DNA from: an uncultured Oscillospiraceae bacterium
Lineage (GTDB): Bacteria; Bacillota; Clostridia; Oscillospirales; Ruminococcaceae
Direction: 5' to 3'
Length of the DNA: 62,410 nucleotides
NCBI GenBank assembly: GCA_949743955.1
Contig: CATJVQ010000040.1
Location: 1 to 62,410 of the forward strand
Shown: positions 62,290 through 62,410 of the stretch, one piece after another
Layout of the letters: the number at the start of each line of letters is the position of its first letter
Position numbering within the stretch: position 1 is the stretch's first letter
Notes under the pieces: generated by a model
The model's input: the letters and a program-made list of their open reading frames with translations, nothing else
Told to the model about the DNA's origin: nothing
Databases searched by the model: none
Position numbers and translations under genes: made by a program

Positions 62290-62410
62290 ATATGAAACCG
62301 GGAACCGCAGCACATCTGCGGCGGGTTGAGGGGGAGCGCCCTGAACCTTGTATGACAGCGATGGGAAGCCGTGTTCCGGCGTGAGAGGAGGCCATCGAGC
62401 CTCGACCGAC
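62290..62410 (+). other. Structured RNA cut by the window end (second TPP-like aptamer or group II intron 5' part)
   Basis: Several hairpins are packed here: CCGCAG/CTGCGG (62305-62321), GGTTgAGGG/CCCTgAACC (about 62325-62348) and GAGG/CCTC near the end. GGGGGAGC and TGAGAGGA are shared exactly with the first TPP aptamer, and AGCGCC/GGCGT could be its P2. Alternatively the fold and the place after a terminator fit a class C group II intron. The window ends before either can be proven. Confidence 0.4.

Overview
The window looks like a chromosomal segment of a GC-rich, spore-forming member of the Clostridia (Oscillospirales-like; inferred, no 16S present). The clues are sigma-A type TTGACA/TATAAT promoters, strong AGGAGG ribosome sites, GTG/TTG starts, sporulation-type genes (SpoVB-like flippase, SpoIIE-type phosphatase, SpoIIQ-like M23 protein), T-box and purine/TPP riboswitches, an AraR-type arabinose regulon and an [FeFe]-hydrogenase-like protein. 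Genes are densely packed in operons with many 1-11 bp overlaps. Only the last ~900 bp is visibly AT-richer and decayed. Layout: 1-2.1 kb has tRNA-Leu, -Pro, -Gln and -Thr around an Rrf2 regulator/cysK pair. 2.2-5.8 kb (minus) has spoVB-like/mazG/hup and a zinc-ribbon protein. 5.9-12.6 kb (minus) is one tight run: MBOAT acyltransferase, DHHW protein, lipoprotein, pyrE, MBL hydrolase, hemZ. 12.8-16.1 kb has a structured RNA candidate and secA. 16.2-17.8 kb has a phosphodiesterase and a DeoR regulator. 18.1-26.3 kb is an arabinose regulon (araR; araB-araA-araD-araM-tktN-tktC) with AraR-like operators. 26.4-33.7 kb is an aromatic amino-acid operon (aroF-aroB-aroA-aroC-pheA, then a radical SAM gene and a deoxyinosine-glycosylase-like gene), preceded by a Phe/Tyr-rich leader peptide and terminator. 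33.7-37.8 kb has ridA and a putative H2-sensing unit (2Fe-2S protein, HydS-like hydrogenase with PAS, SpoIIE phosphatase, DUF2752). 38-46.4 kb has a GH125 mannosidase, a 20%-Cys repeat protein, uppP, a YtrA-like GntR/ABC module and a two-gene chromate transporter. 46.4-49.9 kb has a palindromic repeat region, a four-gene cluster of poorly known genes (Nudix, flavodoxin-like, glycosyltransferase-like, Gly-Ser-tail protein) and a TetR regulator. 50-55.1 kb has a tiny protein, a sugar isomerase, tRNA-Val, a guanine riboswitch with its purine permease, a degenerate protein kinase and an ECF S component. 55.2-61.4 kb has a Trp T-box with trpB2, a MITE-like palindrome, a DUF1292 gene, 6S RNA, TcdA, two half-size TSUP proteins, a SpoIIQ-like peptidase, a DUF6774-like gene and a GNAT enzyme. 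61.5-62.4 kb has gene relics, a TPP riboswitch with terminator, and a second structured RNA cut by the window edge. How the genes work together: the ara operon feeds arabinose into the pentose phosphate pathway through its own transketolase. The aro operon converts E4P and PEP to chorismate and on to phenylpyruvate, and its leader suggests feedback by charged Phe/Tyr tRNA. The T-box and guanine and TPP riboswitches tie tryptophan, purine and thiamine supply to need. The hydrogenase/phosphatase unit probably turns H2 or redox state into a dephosphorylation signal. The most unusual items are the Phe/Tyr leader attenuator, the structured RNA before secA where raiA/hpf often lies, the Gly-Ser-tail gene cluster, and the hydrogenase-phosphatase unit.
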